Below, one piece after another: positions 8,307 through 17,640 of a stretch of DNA of 37,537 nucleotides. The position numbers and the translations under genes are program-made. The number at the start of each line of letters is the position of its first letter. The first letter of the stretch is position 1. The stretch comes from Flavobacteriaceae bacterium (GTDB taxonomy: Bacteria; Bacteroidota; Bacteroidia; Flavobacteriales; Flavobacteriaceae): contig JAUROD010000025.1 in the NCBI GenBank assembly GCA_030835845.1, positions 1 to 37,537 on the forward strand, written 5' to 3'. Under the pieces are notes generated by a model. That model made no database searches, was not told where the DNA came from, and worked only from the letters and a program-made list of their open reading frames with translations.

Positions 8307-8991
8307 AAGCGAAATAGTTACCGATATTTTTTTTGATTTAGACCATACCCTGTGGGATTTTGAGCGAAACTCAGCTGCCACTTTTCGCTCTGCTTTATCT
8401 ACTTTGGATTTGAATTTAAGGGTGGATGATTTTATGGAAAAGTACAACCCAATAAATCATTATTACTGGAAATTTTATCGTGAGAATAAAATTACCACAC
8501 TTGAGTTGAGGTACTTGCGTTTGGAAAAGACTTTTGAAGCCCTTGGAGTTTCAGTCACTAATCAGATGATTTCAAAGCTCTCCGATGCTTATATTGACGA
8601 ATTATCAACTCATACTCATCTTTTTGAAGGAACCCAATCACTTTTAGATTACTTAAACAAGAATTATTCACTTCATATCATCACTAATGGATTTGACAAA
8701 GTTCAGCAAAAAAAAATTCGTAATGCAGGCCTTGAGGCTTATTTTAAAGTTGTGTTAACTGCTGAAGCAGCAGGAGTTAAAAAACCACACCCTGCTATTT
8801 TTAACAAAGCCATAGAGATGGCTGAAACAAAGAGTGTTCAATCACTGATGATAGGAGATAGCTTTGAGGCAGATATTGAAGGAGCCTTGAAACTGGGAAT
8901 GCAGGCAATTCACTTTAATAGCCATGATGAAAATCATCACGATAAATGTCCAATTGTTTATCATTTGGATGAAATTAAACAATATCTCTAG
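8299..8991 (+). CDS. YjjG family HAD-type noncanonical pyrimidine nucleotidase
   Basis: This haloacid dehalogenase-superfamily phosphatase is of the YjjG type, which removes phosphate from noncanonical nucleotides such as 5-substituted dUMP. Motif I is FFDLDHTLWDFERNS with nucleophile Asp13 and acid/base Asp15. Motif II is HIITNGFDKVQQKKI. Motif III is the Lys in GVKKPHPAIF, and motif IV is MIGDSFEADIEGA. The DHTLWDF form of motif I is typical of YjjG. The open frame extends to a TTG at 8290, but the ATG at 8299 gives MIKSEIVTDIFFDLD and an ATGATTAA overlap with the preceding gene, so it is preferred. Confidence 0.88.
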   Translation: MIKSEIVTDIFFDLDHTLWDFERNSAATFRSALSTLDLNLRVDDFMEKYNPINHYYWKFYRENKITTLELRYLRLEKTFEALGVSVTNQMISKLSDAYIDELSTHTHLFEGTQSLLDYLNKNYSLHIITNGFDKVQQKKIRNAGLEAYFKVVLTAEAAGVKKPHPAIFNKAIEMAETKSVQSLMIGDSFEADIEGALKLGMQAIHFNSHDENHHDKCPIVYHLDEIKQYL

Positions 8992-9040
8992 TCAATTGTA
9001 GAATCAAGAAACTTGAATTACTTTTACAAAAAGCTTTTTC

Positions 9041-9367
9041 ATGGATATTCATAATGCGCAAAAAACAGTTGATGATTGGATTCAATCACATGGTATACGC
9101 TATTTTAACGAGCTAACTAATATGGCTCAATTGACTGAGGAGGTCGGTGAAGTAGCACGAATTATTGCACGACGTTATGGAGAGCAAAGTGAAAAACCCT
9201 CAGATAAAGATAAGGATTTGGGGGAAGAACTAGCCGACGTGCTTTTTGTTTTACTTTGTTTAGCCAATCAAACAGGAGTAGATTTACAAGCATCATTTGA
9301 CAGTAAGCTGAAAATAAAAACAGAAAGAGATCACGATCGCCACCATCAAAATCAAAAACTTAAATAA
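9041..9367 (+). CDS. MazG-like nucleotide pyrophosphohydrolase
   Basis: A compact 108-residue all-alpha NTP pyrophosphohydrolase, related to MazG and dUTPase-like house-cleaning enzymes, that hydrolyses NTP to NMP and PPi. The metal-binding acidic residues are visible: MAQLTEEVGEVARII (E33, E34, E37) and LGEELADVLFVLL (E62, E63, D66). Residues 44-60 are a charged loop. Substrate preference cannot be read from sequence. It lies 49 bases after the HAD phosphatase, another possible nucleotide-sanitising enzyme, and 10 bases before aroA. Confidence 0.88.
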   Translation: MDIHNAQKTVDDWIQSHGIRYFNELTNMAQLTEEVGEVARIIARRYGEQSEKPSDKDKDLGEELADVLFVLLCLANQTGVDLQASFDSKLKIKTERDHDRHHQNQKLK

Positions 9368-9377
9368 GCCTCAACTG

Positions 9378-10604
9378 ATGCAATTAGAACTTTATCACCC
9401 AAGCAAAACGATTGATGCAGAGATAACAATTACGGGTTCTAAAAGTGAAACCAATCGATTGCTTTTACTTCAAGCTCTTTATCCTCAAATACAAATTGAA
9501 AATACATCGAATTCGGATGATTCTGAGGCAATGCAGCATGCATTAAAAACAAAAGAGAATCATATTGACATTCATCATGCTGGAACTGCAATGCGTTTTT
9601 TAACTGCTTTTTTTGCTACCCAAAAGGGTCGTGAAGTAGTACTCACAGGTTCAAGTAGAATGCAAGAAAGACCAATTAAAATCTTGGTTGATGCTCTTCG
9701 AAAAATTGGAGCAGATATTGAATACGTGAAAGAAGAAGGGTATCCTCCATTGCGAATTAAAGGTAAATTACTCTTAGGAGGTAGTGTCGAATTGCCAGCA
9801 AATATAAGTAGCCAGTATATTTCTGCACTTCTCCTTATTGCACCAAAATTAAAACAAGGCTTACAGCTAGGTTTAAAAGGGGAAATCACCTCTCTCCCTT
9901 ACATAAAAATGAGTTTATCACTCTTAAATCGAATAGGAGTTGAAACAATATTTGAAGAAAAAAAAATTATTATAAAACCCCATGAATTTGTCGAAAAGCA
10001 AACACAAATTGTAGAATCCGATTGGAGCTCTGCTTCTTATTTTTTTAGTTTAATTGCTCAAAGTGATAGCGGTAAAGTGTGCCTTTCTAGTTATCGAAAA
10101 GACAGTTTGCAAGGAGATTCAGTCCTGATGAAAATTTATAGTCAATTAGGTGTCAAGAGTTGGTTCGAAGATTCAATTTTGCATTTAGAGAAAATTGAAG
10201 ATTTTGTATTACCAACAGAAATTAATCTAGATTTGGTTGAAGCTCCAGATATTGCCCAAACAATTGCAGTAAGCTGTTATGGTTTAGGTATAGCAGCAAA
10301 TTTAACAGGGCTACATACACTAAAAATCAAAGAAACAGATCGTCTTATTGCGTTAGAAAATGAATTGACAAAACTTGGAGCTAGTGTACATATAACTGAT
10401 TATAGCCTCCATCTTTTGGCAGAACAAAATTTTCAGTCAAAACAAAAAATTGCTACGTATAAAGATCATCGTATGGCAATGGCATTTGCTCCAATTGGTT
10501 TACAATTCCCACTTCAAATAATGGAGGCAGATGTAGTTACTAAATCATATCCTAGTTTTTGGAAAGACATGCAAGCAATTGGTTTTCAGTTAATTGAAAA
10601 TTAG
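9378..10604 (+). CDS. aroA: 3-phosphoshikimate 1-carboxyvinyltransferase (EPSP synthase)
   Basis: AroA transfers enolpyruvate from PEP to shikimate-3-phosphate in aromatic amino acid synthesis. Family signatures are GSKSETNRLLLLQAL at residues 20-34, HAGTAMRFLTAFFA near 66 (the PEP-binding region), RMQERPIKILVDAL, and the C-terminal LKIKETDRLIALENEL and YKDHRMAMAFAP motifs. At 408 residues it is slightly shorter than the approximately 427 of E. coli AroA, which is common in Bacteroidota. It follows the MazG-like gene by 10 bases. queA downstream has its own promoter. Confidence 0.95.
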   Translation: MQLELYHPSKTIDAEITITGSKSETNRLLLLQALYPQIQIENTSNSDDSEAMQHALKTKENHIDIHHAGTAMRFLTAFFATQKGREVVLTGSSRMQERPIKILVDALRKIGADIEYVKEEGYPPLRIKGKLLLGGSVELPANISSQYISALLLIAPKLKQGLQLGLKGEITSLPYIKMSLSLLNRIGVETIFEEKKIIIKPHEFVEKQTQIVESDWSSASYFFSLIAQSDSGKVCLSSYRKDSLQGDSVLMKIYSQLGVKSWFEDSILHLEKIEDFVLPTEINLDLVEAPDIAQTIAVSCYGLGIAANLTGLHTLKIKETDRLIALENELTKLGASVHITDYSLHLLAEQNFQSKQKIATYKDHRMAMAFAPIGLQFPLQIMEADVVTKSYPSFWKDMQAIGFQLIEN

Positions 10605-10627
10605 TTAAGCGAAATACCTCCATTTAC

Positions 10628-10659
10628 TTGACAAGCCCTATTCTCAAAATGTATCTTTG
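10628..10659 (+). promoter_or_regulatory. Bacteroidota-type promoter of queA
   Basis: TTG at 10628-10630 and TATCTTTG at 10652-10659 are separated by 21 bases, a good match to the Bacteroidota sigma factor pattern (TTG, about 19-21 bases, TAnnTTTG). The queA ATG lies 36 bases downstream. This separates the queA-rlmN-prenyl synthase unit from aroA. Confidence 0.75.
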
Positions 10660-10695
10660 CCGAAATTCATTTGAAATCGTTTATCTAAATACTAT

Positions 10696-11745
10696 ATGAA
10701 ATTATCTGACTTTAACTTCGAATTACCCTCTGATTTACTAGCAGAGCATCCAGCAGAAAACCGTGATGAATCGCGATTAATGGTTCTTAATCGAGCGAAA
10801 AAAACCATAGAACACTACGAATTCAAGGATATAATCAATTTTTTTGATGAGGGAGATGTGATGGTATTGAATAACACCAAAGTTTTTCCCGCACGTCTTT
10901 TTGGAAATAAAGAAAAAACAGGAGCTCGTATTGAAGTGTTTTTACTCCGAGAACTCAATAAAGAACAACGCCTTTGGGACGTTTTGGTAGATCCTGCAAG
11001 AAAAATAAGAATAGGAAATAAATTGTATTTCGGAGAAGACGAAAGTCTTGTAGCTGAGGTGATCGATAACACAACATCAAGAGGGAGAACTTTACGTTTT
11101 CTTTTTGATGGTTCGTATGATGAATTTAGAAAAAAATTAAAGCAATTGGGGGAAACTCCATTACCTAAATACATCAAAAGAGAACCTACTGCCGAAGATA
11201 AAAAACGCTACCAGACAATCTATGCAAAAAACGAGGGTGCAGTTGCTGCTCCGACTGCTGGATTGCATTTTTCAAAACACCTTCTTAAGCGACTTGAAAT
11301 CAAAGGTATTGATCTTGCTGAGTTAACACTACATGTTGGATTAGGTACTTTTAATCCAGTTGAAGTTGAGGATTTATCTAAACATAAAATGGATTCAGAG
11401 GAACTGATTATTGATCAAAAATCTGCTGATATTGTGAATAAAGCTAAGACTGAAAATCGTCGTATTTGTGCAATAGGAACAACGGTAATGCGTGGTCTTG
11501 AAAGTTCTGTATCTTCTAAACATACATTGAATGCTTACCAGGGATGGACACACAAATTTATTTTTCCCCCTTACGATTTTTCAATTGCAAATTGTATGGT
11601 GACAAATTTCCATACTCCAAAATCAACTTTATTGATGATGGTTTCTGCATTTGCAGATCCAGATTTTATAAGAGAAGCATATGACGTTGCAATTAAAGAA
11701 AAATACAATTTCTACTCCTATGGAGATGCGATGTTAATCATTTAA
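10696..11745 (+). CDS. queA: S-adenosylmethionine:tRNA ribosyltransferase-isomerase
   Basis: QueA transfers and isomerises the ribose of SAM onto preQ1 at tRNA position 34, making epoxyqueuosine. The 349 residues match the family. Visible signatures are [24 protein letters not shown] at the N-terminus (residues 10-33), [35 protein letters not shown] near residue 178, [16 protein letters not shown], and the C-terminal [18 protein letters not shown]. It begins 36 bases after a clear promoter and is followed by rlmN after 9 bases, so two RNA-modification genes are adjacent. Confidence 0.97.
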   Translation: MKLSDFNFELPSDLLAEHPAENRDESRLMVLNRAKKTIEHYEFKDIINFFDEGDVMVLNNTKVFPARLFGNKEKTGARIEVFLLRELNKEQRLWDVLVDPARKIRIGNKLYFGEDESLVAEVIDNTTSRGRTLRFLFDGSYDEFRKKLKQLGETPLPKYIKREPTAEDKKRYQTIYAKNEGAVAAPTAGLHFSKHLLKRLEIKGIDLAELTLHVGLGTFNPVEVEDLSKHKMDSEELIIDQKSADIVNKAKTENRRICAIGTTVMRGLESSVSSKHTLNAYQGWTHKFIFPPYDFSIANCMVTNFHTPKSTLLMMVSAFADPDFIREAYDVAIKEKYNFYSYGDAMLII

Positions 11746-11754
11746 AATAGTAAA

Positions 11755-12798
11755 ATGACTCAGACTAAAAAAGATATTCGCGCTCTATCAATGGAAGAGT
11801 TGCAACAATTTTTTAGTCAACAAGGGGATCGACCTTTTCGAGGGAAACAAGTATATCAGTGGCTTTGGAACAAAGGAATTCATTCTTTTGAAGGGATGAC
11901 TAACTTGTCAAAAGCAACACGAGAATTACTAGAGACCAATTTTGTGATTAATCATATTGCAGTAGATCAACAACAACGAAGTAAGGATGGAACAATCAAA
12001 AATGCTGTTAAACTTTTTGATGGACGTATTGTCGAATCTGTATTAATTCCTGTCAAGGATAGAACTACAGCCTGTGTGTCTTCACAAGTTGGATGTAGTT
12101 TGGATTGTCTTTTTTGCGCAACAGCCAAATTAGATCGTATGCGAAATTTAAACGCTGATGAAATTTTTGATCAAGTAGTTGCAATTGACCAACAAAGCAA
12201 AGCATATTTTCAACGTCCCTTATCCAATATAGTATTTATGGGAATGGGAGAGCCTTTGATGAATTACAACAATGTAATGGAGTCTATCCAAAAAATCACT
12301 TCTCCAGAAGGTTTGGGAATGTCTCCAAAGCGAGTTACGTTGTCTACCTCAGGTATTCCCAAGTTAATCAAAAAATTAGCAGATGATAAATTAGCAGTTA
12401 ATTTGGCTGTTTCACTTCATTCCGCAATTCAAGAAACACGTGAAAAAATAATGCCATTTAGCCAACGCTTTCCACTTGTTGATTTAATGGAATCACTTCA
12501 ATACTGGTACGAAAAAACAGCTAGAATGATCACTTATGAATATGTCGTTTGGAAAGGGGTAAATGATGATATTTCACATATACGAGCATTGATTGATTTC
12601 TGTAAAAAAGTCCCCTCTAAAGTTAATATTATTGAATATAATGCGATTGGAGATGATGCTTTTGAACAAGCATCTGTTGAGGCGATAAATCAATATCAAG
12701 AATTTTTGACAGCTTCCAAAATTACTTCAACAATTAGAAGATCAAGAGGAAAGGATATAGACGCTGCTTGTGGGCAATTGGCAAATAAACAAGTGTAA
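11755..12798 (+). CDS. rlmN: Dual-specificity 23S rRNA A2503 / tRNA A37 C2-methyltransferase
   Basis: RlmN is a radical-SAM enzyme that methylates C2 of A2503 in 23S rRNA and A37 in tRNAs. The iron-sulfur motif CSLDCLFC gives C114, C118 and C121. The C-terminal DAACGQL places the methyl-carrying cysteine at C339. FMGMGEPLMNYNN, RVTLSTSGIPKLI and NLAVSLHSA are further family signatures. The 347-residue length is normal. It sits between queA and the prenyl synthase gene in the same direction. Confidence 0.97.
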   Translation: MTQTKKDIRALSMEELQQFFSQQGDRPFRGKQVYQWLWNKGIHSFEGMTNLSKATRELLETNFVINHIAVDQQQRSKDGTIKNAVKLFDGRIVESVLIPVKDRTTACVSSQVGCSLDCLFCATAKLDRMRNLNADEIFDQVVAIDQQSKAYFQRPLSNIVFMGMGEPLMNYNNVMESIQKITSPEGLGMSPKRVTLSTSGIPKLIKKLADDKLAVNLAVSLHSAIQETREKIMPFSQRFPLVDLMESLQYWYEKTARMITYEYVVWKGVNDDISHIRALIDFCKKVPSKVNIIEYNAIGDDAFEQASVEAINQYQEFLTASKITSTIRRSRGKDIDAACGQLANKQV

Positions 12799-12825
12799 AT
12801 GGCTATGAAATTGTATCTTTAAAAG

Positions 12826-13803
12826 ATGAAAGTTGTAGAGCAGATAAAAGAGCCTATTTATGCTGAAATGGAGTTGTTTGAGGAAAAGTTCTCAGCTTCA
12901 ATGTCCTCTAATACAGCTTTGCTAAACCGTATCACTCATTTTATTGTCAATCGTAAGGGAAAGCAAATGCGTCCAATGTTTGTTTTTTTAACTGCTAAGT
13001 TGATAAACAATGGAGAAGTTAATGAACGAACATACAGAGGAGCTTCAGTTATCGAGTTAATTCATACCGCTACACTTGTTCATGACGATGTGGTTGATGA
13101 TTCAAATATGCGAAGAGGTTTTTTCTCTGTTAACGCATTATGGAAAAACAAAATAGCAGTTTTAGTTGGTGATTTTATGCTGTCCAAGGGCATGTTACTG
13201 TGTATAGAAAATGAAGATTATGATTTGCTCAGAATTATCTCCAAAGCAGTTCGAGAAATGAGTGAGGGTGAGCTTCTTCAAATTGAAAAGGCACGAAAAC
13301 TTGATATTACGGAAGACATTTATTATAATATAATTCGTCAAAAAACAGCAACATTATTAGCGGCTTGCTGCGAAATGGGAGCCCAATCGGTAAGCAAAGA
13401 CGAACAGATGGTTGAAAAAATTCGACTGTTTGGAGAATACATTGGTATGGCATTTCAAATTAAAGACGACCTATTCGATTATGGGGAGTCTAAAATAGGA
13501 AAGCCTACAGGGATTGATATAAAGGAACAAAAAATGACACTTCCTTTGATTCACACATTGAATACCGTGTCAAAAAAAGAAAAAGATTGGATTATACAAT
13601 CTGTAAAAACACACAATAGAGATAAAAAACGCGTCAGGGCTGTTATTGATCTGGTTATTTCTTCTGGAGGACTTGATTATGCTGTTGAGAAAATGGAGGA
13701 ATTTCAACAAAAGGCATTGTCAATTTTAAGTGATTTTCCAGAAAATGAATTTCGTGATTCTCTCGAAAAAATGGTCAATTATGTTATTTCGAGAAAACAG
13801 TAA
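12826..13803 (+). CDS. Trans-isoprenyl diphosphate synthase (octaprenyl/polyprenyl type)
   Basis: This class I isoprenyl chain-elongating enzyme condenses IPP with allylic diphosphates to give a long-chain polyprenyl diphosphate, probably the menaquinone side-chain precursor. The first aspartate-rich motif DDVVD is at residues 87-91 and the second, DDLFD, at 214-218. GKQMRPMFVFLTA at 45-57 is the IPP-binding region. The small-to-medium residues before the first motif (IELIHTATLVH) fit a long-chain product, but chain length cannot be fixed. A TATCTTTA sequence lies only 4 bases upstream of the ATG. dnaG follows after 44 bases. Confidence 0.92.
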   Translation: MKVVEQIKEPIYAEMELFEEKFSASMSSNTALLNRITHFIVNRKGKQMRPMFVFLTAKLINNGEVNERTYRGASVIELIHTATLVHDDVVDDSNMRRGFFSVNALWKNKIAVLVGDFMLSKGMLLCIENEDYDLLRIISKAVREMSEGELLQIEKARKLDITEDIYYNIIRQKTATLLAACCEMGAQSVSKDEQMVEKIRLFGEYIGMAFQIKDDLFDYGESKIGKPTGIDIKEQKMTLPLIHTLNTVSKKEKDWIIQSVKTHNRDKKRVRAVIDLVISSGGLDYAVEKMEEFQQKALSILSDFPENEFRDSLEKMVNYVISRKQ

Positions 13804-13847
13804 GCGGTTTTTTCTTAAGTTTATAATCTAAACTAAAACCTTAACTT

Positions 13848-15803
13848 TTGATTACTAAAAACACCATAGATCAAGTTTACGAGACTGCTCGTGTTGAGGA
13901 AGTTATTGGTGATTTTGTTAATCTCAAAAAATCAGGTTCTAATTTTAAGGGACTAAGTCCATTTTCTCAAGAAAGAACACCAAGTTTTATGGTTTCTCCA
14001 GTCAAACAGATTTGGAAAGATTTTTCAAGTGGAAAAGGAGGTAACGTTGTTGCCTTTTTAATGGAACATGAACGTTTTTCTTATCCTGAAGCCATTCGTT
14101 ATTTAGCAAAAAAGTATGCAATTGAAATAGAGGAAACAGAGCAGACTGATGAGGAAAAGGCTAAGCGAGATGAACGTGAAAGCATGTTTTTAGTAAGTGA
14201 TTACGCTTCAAAACAATTTCAAAATAATCTTTGGGAAGTAGAACAAGGTAAAGCAATTGGTAAAGCCTATTTTACCGAACGTGGTTTTAAGGATGAAACC
14301 ATAAAAGAGTTTGAGTTAGGATATGCATTAGAGGAAAAGGATATTTTTTCTAAACAAGCCCAAAAAGATGGGTATCAACTAAAATATCTAGAACAAACAG
14401 GATTAACTATAGTTAGTGGGAAAAGACAAATTGATCGTTTTCGTGGTCGTGTAATTTTTCCAATCAAAAGTATGGCTGGACGTATTCTTGGTTTTGGTGG
14501 AAGAATATTGGGAGAAAATAAAAAAACCGCGAAGTACCTTAATTCTCCAGAAAGCGAGATATATCATAAAAGTAAAGTTCTTTATGGTTTATTTCAATCA
14601 AAACAAGCAATTGCCCGTGAAGATTGTTGCTATTTAGTTGAGGGTTACACTGATGTCATTCAAATGCATCAAAGAGGTATAAAAAATATAGTTTCTTCAT
14701 CGGGGACGGCTTTGACAGAAAACCAAATCAGGTTAATTCAACGTTTGACTCAAAATATCGTTGTTCTATTTGATGGAGATGCAGCAGGTCTTCGAGCTGC
14801 TTTAAGGGGAATTGATATGATTTTGGCACAAGGAATGAATGTTAAAGTTTGTTCTTTTCCTGAAGGTGAGGACCCAGATAGTTTTGCAAAAACTCACTCC
14901 CTTGAAGAAATTCATTCTTTTTTTGATGAAAACGCAAAGGACTTTATACAATTCAAAGCGTCTTTACTGAAGAAGGAGGCAAAGGATGATCCCATAAAAA
15001 AGGCAGATACGATTAAGGATATTATTGAAAGCATTTCTAAAATACCTGACGCTATTCAAAGAGAGGTTTACATTCAAAGTTGTGCGACAATAATGGATAT
15101 TTCTGAAGATGTCTTGTTTAGTACACTTGCACAAAAATATGCAAAGATTAAGTATTCAGGTACTCAAAATCAAAATAAAAAGACAATGGAAGTTGTCCAG
15201 ATACAAAAATCTGCGACCATTACCGTAGACCAATTATATGAGCTGGAAAAACAAATTATAACATTGTTGATGATTTATGGTGAAAGAGAAGAAATTTTTC
15301 AAGAGTCTGTCCTGAAGTTTTCAGAGGAAAATCAACAAATTGAGGAGGAAATCACTGAGATAACGACTCATGTGTACGAGAAAATATTTTTGGATTTACA
15401 ACAGGACGAAGTAGAACTTGCAAATCCAGACTTCAAAGCAATTTTTTATCTCCTCCTTGAACAATTTCAAACACAAGGAAAGTTATCGATTGAAAAACTA
15501 ACTCCTTCACTTTCTCCGGAACGCAGTGCATTGGTCAGTTCTATTTTAATGGATAATGAAAAATATGAACTGCATCAATGGGAAAAGAAAAATATCTTTG
15601 TCAAGGCTCGAGATTATCAAGTAGGTCAAATGGTCACAGAAACTATTTTAAGCCTTCGTAAGCATCTAGTAGATAAAAAGATAGAGCAACTTCAAGAAGG
15701 GATGAAAGATGCTCTAAAAGAGCACAAGAATGAACTTGAGGAGGTGATGAGTTACTACCAATTGAAACGTTTAGTTTCGGTAAAACTCAACCGAGTGCTA
15801 TAG
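13848..15803 (+). CDS. dnaG: DNA primase, with zinc ligands of the CHC2 domain replaced
   Basis: DnaG makes RNA primers at the replication fork. The 651-residue protein has an N-terminal CHC2-like domain, the RNA polymerase core with TOPRIM (VEGYTDV with E265; LFDGDAAG with D309 and D311), and a helical C-terminal helicase-interaction region. In the zinc-binding domain the usual Cys-x2-His and Cys-x2-Cys positions read S37, S40, D58 and S61 (GLSPFSQERTPSF and KDFSSGKGG), so zinc coordination is not possible there. I recall the same substitution in other flavobacterial DnaG proteins, so it looks like a lineage trait, not decay. The start is a TTG at 13848; no better ATG exists upstream. The 3' end overlaps nadE by 6 bases. 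Confidence 0.95.
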   Translation: MITKNTIDQVYETARVEEVIGDFVNLKKSGSNFKGLSPFSQERTPSFMVSPVKQIWKDFSSGKGGNVVAFLMEHERFSYPEAIRYLAKKYAIEIEETEQTDEEKAKRDERESMFLVSDYASKQFQNNLWEVEQGKAIGKAYFTERGFKDETIKEFELGYALEEKDIFSKQAQKDGYQLKYLEQTGLTIVSGKRQIDRFRGRVIFPIKSMAGRILGFGGRILGENKKTAKYLNSPESEIYHKSKVLYGLFQSKQAIAREDCCYLVEGYTDVIQMHQRGIKNIVSSSGTALTENQIRLIQRLTQNIVVLFDGDAAGLRAALRGIDMILAQGMNVKVCSFPEGEDPDSFAKTHSLEEIHSFFDENAKDFIQFKASLLKKEAKDDPIKKADTIKDIIESISKIPDAIQREVYIQSCATIMDISEDVLFSTLAQKYAKIKYSGTQNQNKKTMEVVQIQKSATITVDQLYELEKQIITLLMIYGEREEIFQESVLKFSEENQQIEEEITEITTHVYEKIFLDLQQDEVELANPDFKAIFYLLLEQFQTQGKLSIEKLTPSLSPERSALVSSILMDNEKYELHQWEKKNIFVKARDYQVGQMVTETILSLRKHLVDKKIEQLQEGMKDALKEHKNELEEVMSYYQLKRLVSVKLNRVL

Positions 15804-16583
15804 CAGTTCTTTTGGGATTATACATACAGGAATTGCTTCCATCTTATGCTTATTTTGACCATTATGAGCAAGATAGATTTCCATTACTTTTTTCTGTCTT
15901 TCAGAAAAAGAACTAATATCAGAATTAATATTTTTCATCGCCCATTCTAGTTCTTCATATGTTGCTCCAAGTTGATCTTCATCAGTTCGGTTGTCACCCC
16001 AAAGCCCATCTGTAGGAGCAGCTTTTTGAATTTCATCGATAACGCCTAAGGTCTTTGCAAGTAGAAAAACTTCAGACTTCATTAAATCAGCAATTGGACT
16101 TAAATCGACCCCTCCATCACCATATTTGGTGTAAAACCCAACACCAAAATCTTCCACTTTATTTCCAGTTCCAGCAACTAAATATCGATTTAGTGCTGCA
16201 AAATAATAAAGCGTCGTCATCCTTAAACGTGCGCGAGTGTTGGCCAAACTTAAAAAGGCCTGTTCGTTTTCTTCTGTGTGAGGTAAGCTTTTTCTAAAAG
16301 TTTCATAAACATCTGTAAGTAAAAGAGAGTGAGAAGAAACGTTGCTAAAATTATCTTTAAGCCAAGAAATATGATCACTTGCTCTTGATATTTGTACTGA
16401 TTCTTGATGGATATTCATTTCAAGACAAATTAAAGGTAATCCAGTTTTAGCGCAAAGGGTAGATGTTAGTGCAGAGTCAATCCCACCTGATACACCCACT
16501 ACAAATCCCTGCATACCAGATTGTGTTGCATACGTCTTTAACCAAGAAACTATATGTTCAATTACTTTTTCTGGACTTTTCAT
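15798..16583 (-). CDS. nadE: NH3-dependent NAD+ synthetase
   Basis: NadE converts deamido-NAD to NAD using ammonia and ATP, the last step of NAD synthesis. The PP-loop VSGGIDSALTS is at residues 31-41. NTRARLRMTTLYYFAA, VAGTGNKVEDFGVGFYTKYGDGG and LSPIADLMKSEV are NadE signatures. There is no nitrilase-type glutaminase domain, so it depends on free ammonia. The open frame starts at a TTG at 16589, two codons before the ATG at 16583; the ATG is preferred. It is convergent with dnaG and divergent from gldB. Confidence 0.95.
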   Translation of the reverse strand: MKSPEKVIEHIVSWLKTYATQSGMQGFVVGVSGGIDSALTSTLCAKTGLPLICLEMNIHQESVQISRASDHISWLKDNFSNVSSHSLLLTDVYETFRKSLPHTEENEQAFLSLANTRARLRMTTLYYFAALNRYLVAGTGNKVEDFGVGFYTKYGDGGVDLSPIADLMKSEVFLLAKTLGVIDEIQKAAPTDGLWGDNRTDEDQLGATYEELEWAMKNINSDISSFSERQKKVMEIYLAHNGQNKHKMEAIPVCIIPKELL

Positions 16584-16604
16584 CGTCAATCTTTTTTTTG
16601 CTTG

Positions 16605-16612
16605 TAACTTTG
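16605..16612 (+). promoter_or_regulatory. Putative -7 promoter element of gldB-gldC
   Basis: TAACTTTG matches TAnnTTTG and lies 44 bases upstream of the gldB ATG at 16657, in the short divergent region between nadE and gldB. No TTG is seen at the expected upstream distance. Confidence 0.45.
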
Positions 16613-16656
16613 TATAAAATTAGTAAACTTCTTACGGAAACTACAGGACTTTGGCT

Positions 16657-17640
16657 ATGAAATCATTAAGTCATTTATTTTTAATATTCTTTTACTCAAT
16701 CCTCTTTTTTTTTGGGAATCTTGCATGTGAATCTTTAAGTTCTTTAGAAAAAGAAATTTCTAGCATACCTGTAGAAATTGAAATTGATCGTTTCGATTTG
16801 AAGTTTTTTAATACTGAAACTTCTGATTTGGGCAAATTAAAATCAACATATCCATATTTATTTCCAAAACAATTTAGTGATAGTGTGTGGTTAAGAAGAA
16901 AAAATGACTCTTTAGAAATGATGATTCAAGAGGAAGTAAACGCAATTTTTCCGACTTTAGATTCTTTTGAAGTTCAGCTAAAGCCACTTTTTCAACACAT
17001 CAAATTTTATTTCCCAAACACAGGTAAAAAGAAAATTATTGGTCTAACAAATCGAGTAGATTATCAAAATAAAATCATTTACACGGATAGCTTACTTTTA
17101 ATTTCACTGGACACTTATTTGGGGAGAGAGAACTCGATTTACGAGGGTATTCCCACCTATATTTTGAAAGATATGGATGTATCTTACTTTGCATCTCATG
17201 TTGCTGATGAATTTGCAAATACAGTTATTAGTAGGCACGCTAATCGAACTTTCTTAGATGAGATGATTTATTATGGAAAAAAAATGTACTTGAAAGATAT
17301 TTTATTATCAAACTATTCAGATGCAATTAAGATGTGCTACACTCCAGAAGAAATTGTTTGGGCAAATGAAAATGAACGATATATTTGGCAATATTTTATT
17401 GAAAATGAGTTAATTTATAACACAGAGTATTCAATTATTCAACGATTTATAGAGGCTGCTCCTTTTTCAAAATTTTATCTTGAAATAGATCGTGAAAGTC
17501 CTGGAAAAATAGGACAATGGTTGGGTTGGCAAATCGTTCGTTCTTATGTTAAAAATCATCCAAATAAATTGCCTCAAGAAATAATCGCTAAACCCGCTTT
17601 GGAGTTGTTCCAAGCATCTAATTATAAACCAAGAAGATAA
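16657..17640 (+). CDS. gldB: Gliding motility lipoprotein GldB
   Basis: GldB is a Bacteroidota-specific lipoprotein first found through gliding-motility mutants and associated with cell-envelope function. From the ATG at 16657 the protein begins MKSLSHLFLIFFYSILFFFG, a hydrophobic signal peptide, followed by NLAC with the candidate lipidated Cys24. The mature part contains IEIDRFDLKFF, YFPNTGKKKIIGLTNRVDY and CYTPEEIVWANENERYIWQYF, typical of GldB. The open frame extends to TTG 16651 but the ATG is preferred. Its stop overlaps the gldC start by one base (TAATG), so the two are translationally coupled. GldB is found in non-gliding relatives too, so gliding cannot be concluded. Confidence 0.93.
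   Translation: MKSLSHLFLIFFYSILFFFGNLACESLSSLEKEISSIPVEIEIDRFDLKFFNTETSDLGKLKSTYPYLFPKQFSDSVWLRRKNDSLEMMIQEEVNAIFPTLDSFEVQLKPLFQHIKFYFPNTGKKKIIGLTNRVDYQNKIIYTDSLLLISLDTYLGRENSIYEGIPTYILKDMDVSYFASHVADEFANTVISRHANRTFLDEMIYYGKKMYLKDILLSNYSDAIKMCYTPEEIVWANENERYIWQYFIENELIYNTEYSIIQRFIEAAPFSKFYLEIDRESPGKIGQWLGWQIVRSYVKNHPNKLPQEIIAKPALELFQASNYKPRR

Noticed and set aside
9028-9039. AAAAAGCTTTTT palindrome before the MazG-like gene as a terminator
   Set aside because: It has no usable loop, lies directly before a start codon, and is expected by chance in AT-rich DNA.
13818-13834. Small inverted repeat AGTTTA/TAAACT between the prenyl synthase gene and dnaG
   Set aside because: The six-base AT-rich stem has no following T run, so it is not a credible terminator or regulatory hairpin.
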